A DNA stretch of 64,000 bases, taken from an uncultured Collinsella sp. (GTDB lineage Bacteria; Actinomycetota; Coriobacteriia; Coriobacteriales; Coriobacteriaceae). The stretch lies in contig UQPF01000009.1 of NCBI GenBank assembly GCA_900542905.1, positions 11,667 to 75,666 of the forward strand, in the 5' to 3' direction. The translations under genes and the position numbers were made by a program. Positions 62,901 through 64,000 of this stretch are shown here, one piece after another (position 1 is the stretch's first letter; each line of letters starts with the position of its first letter). The notes under the pieces are model-generated. The model had not been told where the DNA came from and did not search any database. It saw nothing but the letters and a program-made list of their open reading frames with translations.

Positions 62901-63529
62901 GTGCCGCCGAGGCACACGTGCCCATGGACGAGGCCGGCGATGATGCGGAGTCGGATGGTTCCGAGATGACGGATGCGGACGTGGCTGCTGTCGAGCCCGC
63001 CGGCAACCCCATGGCGCTGGGCTCGGCGTTCCATGCCGCCTGCCAGTGGCTGATCGAGATGGGTGCCGATGAGCTGCCCGCCGCGCGTGCCGATGCGCTG
63101 GCGCGTCTGTGGCGCCTGACGCCGGAGCAGCGCGAGCGCTTCGACGTTGCCCTGGACCGCTGGCTCAAGTCGGCGGTCCGTGCCGAGCTGCTTGCCTGGC
63201 CGTGCGTTCGCGCCGAGGTGCCGTTCTTTTCGCTGGGCTGCGAGGACAAGGACATTGCCCGCTACGGTGCATATGCCGAGGGCGCCATCGATGCACTGGC
63301 GACCGACCCGGCCGATCCGTCACGCGCACTGGCCATCGACTACAAGACGGGTGGCACGCCGGATGAGACACCCGACCAGCTGTTCGAGAAGCACGCCCTG
63401 CAGGCGCGCGTCTATTCGGATGTTCTGCACAAGGCGGGCTTTAAGACGGTGACGGTCAAGTTCGTCCGCGTGGAGCAGTCCGATCCCTCCAACCCCGCCG
63501 AGTCCCAGGTGGTCACCTACAACCTCTAG
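59906..63529 (+). CDS. addA: AddA-like helicase-nuclease (UvrD family)
   Basis: A 1207-residue UvrD/Rep-type helicase with C-terminal PD-(D/E)XK nuclease. Motifs: SAGAGSGKTFTLTRRI (Walker A), AITFTKDAAAEIRDR, MIDEFQDTDQMQ (Walker B), VGDAQQSIYRFRGA, VRNFRSHDEVL, MTVHASKGLEYPVV and YVAMTRARELV. The nuclease shows ALGSAFHAACQW and ALAIDYKTGG. Acidic Ala/Glu/Pro-rich linkers separate the domains. ATG 59906 has AAGGAGGG upstream, 3 nt after addB. With AddB it resects DNA ends for RecA. Confidence 0.92.
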   Translation: MDLSTLMPQQLQVVKTLDRPLFVSAGAGSGKTFTLTRRIVYALSPESGPFVEHLDQVLAITFTKDAAAEIRDRVRRALIEESMDEEALTVDDAWISTIHGMCSRILRAHALELGIDPEFTVLTDTDELMDQAVEHVLARATAPDAAPELAASLKALYAWYPMAGEGGPFGAGTTIKGLVRDLLELSSQLPGGMDDVRVARGQADTSALADAYRSALGASKAATEKAQTALDAIDAFEASGKTMADAARLMMSCTMPRASKAFPKEQVELLKAEAADAFINIVLACGGPALEALVGLARAVEAEYRALKAGQSALDNNDLLRMAYEALRDYPAIRAAYEGRFKMVMIDEFQDTDQMQVDLIRYLTGAGERALCTVGDAQQSIYRFRGAEVEVFRRQERKVGSSAAPEATAAADAPAGELVKLVRNFRSHDEVLRYVARVFDGDDGGLMQGFLDLEASDGRKDTLVADASRRQALFVAGGSTQERTQAKARAIAERLRALADAGQPQGGMVLLLGRMTNADVYAQAFRDQGLDCVIAGGSVFAQAAEVQTVRALVCALANPADTAQGLMPLLASPMFALGAQEFLALATKLDDQTGETSRRNIDAGIMSDSDVPGLQSLPLVTRAREVLCYALRRVGRDSFAAIARDVVNASGWFVRLAQRGPEGKAIAANVLKALDAVVEAEAEFGNSPRSIALAFDRFLAGKEAPGALNEEGDGAVRIMTVHASKGLEYPVVAVAECFGVRKSSGAAQMGRAEGGAQVVALPARFDGVKLADGTFVKGDDVKKQFEHAFKGKGTSLWLPPELMEDVCATGSPAEAFAHLRNDDLQLSLEERARLLYVAMTRARELVILAMDAGVSRGKLCAPTFDVETDLTYDVLRRILPTDGLDMPQLDADRLVFDNSQPGDYELISLADFAFGEQSFEANASLDAEGRLVRGDAEPEGAGADARAAVPGPADPEPDAFELVYPQAVGVRMGTCPYPARDSYSYSSIAAALHAESEDRAAEAHVPMDEAGDDAESDGSEMTDADVAAVEPAGNPMALGSAFHAACQWLIEMGADELPAARADALARLWRLTPEQRERFDVALDRWLKSAVRAELLAWPCVRAEVPFFSLGCEDKDIARYGAYAEGAIDALATDPADPSRALAIDYKTGGTPDETPDQLFEKHALQARVYSDVLHKAGFKTVTVKFVRVEQSDPSNPAESQVVTYNL

Positions 63530-63567
63530 CTCACCAGGGCCGTCCGCACGCCCAGTCTCCCCATAAC

Positions 63568-63630
63568 TTGCGGTGAAATAGTTCCTGTTTTACGGCCCAG
63601 CTGGCTCCATCAGGAACTATTTCACCGCAA
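63568..63630. repeat. Palindromic element, family B, copy 3
   Basis: Perfect 20-bp arms 63568-63587 (TTGCGGTGAAATA then GTTCCTG) and 63611-63630. The base of the stem matches copies 1 and 2 while the tip (GTTCCTG/CAGGAAC) is different but still paired. It starts 38 nt after addA. Confidence 0.85.
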
Positions 63631-63645
63631 CTCAGAATCAGTCGG

Positions 63646-63695
63646 GGGTGCGGATTACGCAGATGAAGTTGCCAATCAAGGGTGCGGATTACGCA
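63646..63695 (+). repeat. Direct repeat of a palindromic 13-mer before a promoter
   Basis: GGGTGCGGATTACGCA occurs at 63646-63661 and 63680-63695, 34 bp apart. Each contains TGCGGATTACGCA (TGCG-N5-CGCA). The second ends 10 bp before the -35 at 63705, a placement suited to a regulator. Confidence 0.65.
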
Positions 63696-63704
63696 AATTT
63701 ACAC

Positions 63705-63733
63705 TTGACGTTCATCTCGGGTGGGCCTATAAA
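63705..63733 (+). promoter_or_regulatory. Strong promoter at the right edge
   Basis: A -35 TTGACG (63705-63710), 17-bp spacer and -10 TATAAA (63728-63733). The predicted start is near 63740. Confidence 0.7.
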
Positions 63734-63739
63734 TACATG

Positions 63740-63880
63740 TGATGGGTTGTTATCCCTTTGGGGAGCATGGCCATCCGGATTCCGTTCGTTATTCAATTGC
63801 ACATATATTCGGGTGTCACTTTAGGGCATGACCGTAGGCAAGTAGGGTGCTGCTTTCTGCCGAGGTCATGCCCTTTTAAT
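63740..63880 (+). ncRNA. Candidate small RNA or leader RNA
   Basis: Bounded by the 63705 promoter and an intrinsic terminator (GGGCATGACC 63824-63833 / GGTCATGCCC 63864-63873, then TTTT). The 5' part can fold (GATGG 63742-63746 with CCATC 63773-63777 around CCC/GGG). A 53-codon frame from ATG 63770 has no properly spaced ribosome site. I do not recognise an RNA family. A gene right of the window could use it as an attenuating leader. Confidence 0.45.
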
Positions 63881-63915
63881 ATGAGAAAGCCATTGTCAAT
63901 AGGCGTGTTTGTTCG

Positions 63916-63942
63916 AGCCCGGTTTTAAACCGGGCTTTTTCG
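63916..63942 (+). terminator. Second intrinsic terminator at the right edge
   Basis: The stem AGCCCGGTTT / AAACCGGGCT is followed by T5. Beyond it, to 64000, no gene is seen. Confidence 0.85.
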
Positions 63943-64000
63943 TTTCCCGTCGGGAGGGGCCGCGCACGCTGCACGTTTAGTCGACGCTTGCCTGGCAAGC

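Noticed and set aside
63770..63931. 53-codon frame inside the candidate small RNA
   Set aside because: GGGGAG is only 1 nt from the ATG, the frame runs through a terminator hairpin, and the peptide shows no family trait.

Overview
This 64 kb window is GC-rich chromosomal DNA from an anaerobic, fermentative actinobacterium. The gene content fits class Coriobacteriia, most likely a gut Collinsella: GltBD, an [FeFe]-hydrogenase operon, PTS alpha-glucoside use, Fe-alcohol dehydrogenase, the CsoR/CopZ/CopA copper set and AddAB-like recombination enzymes, with strong GC bias and many GTG starts. The genus is an inference from content and composition, not from a database match.

Layout. 0-3 kb: a gene cut by the left edge, a tRNA-Gln/tRNA-Glu operon, a TPR gene overlapping smpB, and a flavin reductase plus rubredoxin pair. 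3-11 kb: mntH (minus) and gltB-gltD (plus). 11-16 kb: a hypothetical gene, a DUF559-like nuclease-fold gene, an amidohydrolase and a zinc-ribbon membrane protein. 16-19.5 kb: copA-copZ-csoR on the minus strand with a recognisable CsoR operator. 19.8-23 kb: a membrane Ser/Thr kinase beside an FHA protein. 23.7-27.3 kb: a DEAD-box helicase with an RGG-like tail and an EFR1-type flavodoxin-ferredoxin. 27.6-32.1 kb: a PTS alpha-glucoside operon (EIIA, LicT-type antiterminator, EIICB, GH4 6-phospho-alpha-glucosidase). 32.4-38.4 kb: a NuoF/GltD-type flavoprotein, an [FeFe]-hydrogenase, a lipoprotein binding protein and an ABC importer with permease and ATPase fused. 38.6-43 kb: an orphan RelB/DinJ antitoxin, a CPBP protease, a YgiQ radical SAM protein and a DUF1275 protein. 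43-48.5 kb: an AT-rich island. 48.5-56.5 kb: Fe-ADH, an M42 peptidase, a HipA-like kinase with its own HTH, mnmA, cysK next to an Rrf2 regulator, a four-helix membrane protein and a YerC/TrpR-like regulator. 56.7-63.5 kb: addB-addA. The right edge is noncoding, with a strong promoter and two terminators that may define a small RNA.

Two features stand out. First, the AT-rich island holds a complete ribosomally synthesised peptide cluster of the clostridial CLI_3235/CcpM type: SPASM radical SAM maturase, TIGR04066-type protein, acyl-carrier-related protein, an unknown 179-residue protein and an ABC exporter. It also holds an easily missed 59-codon precursor gene at 45252-45431 with five Cys in the pattern CxCxxCxCxxC. 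Second, the first 24 kb carries eighteen copies of a 57-bp hairpin element (core CTGTAACA / TGTTACAG) in five intergenic tandem arrays with an almost invariant 80-bp period. At least five other palindrome families (cores TTGCGGTGAAATA, GTCCCCAA, GGGGACAGG, TTTTCCTCCGTC and a 17-bp GTGGGGC-type arm) occupy other intergenic gaps. One of them forms the 3' end of the dinJ-like gene. No transposase or cas gene that would explain them is present.
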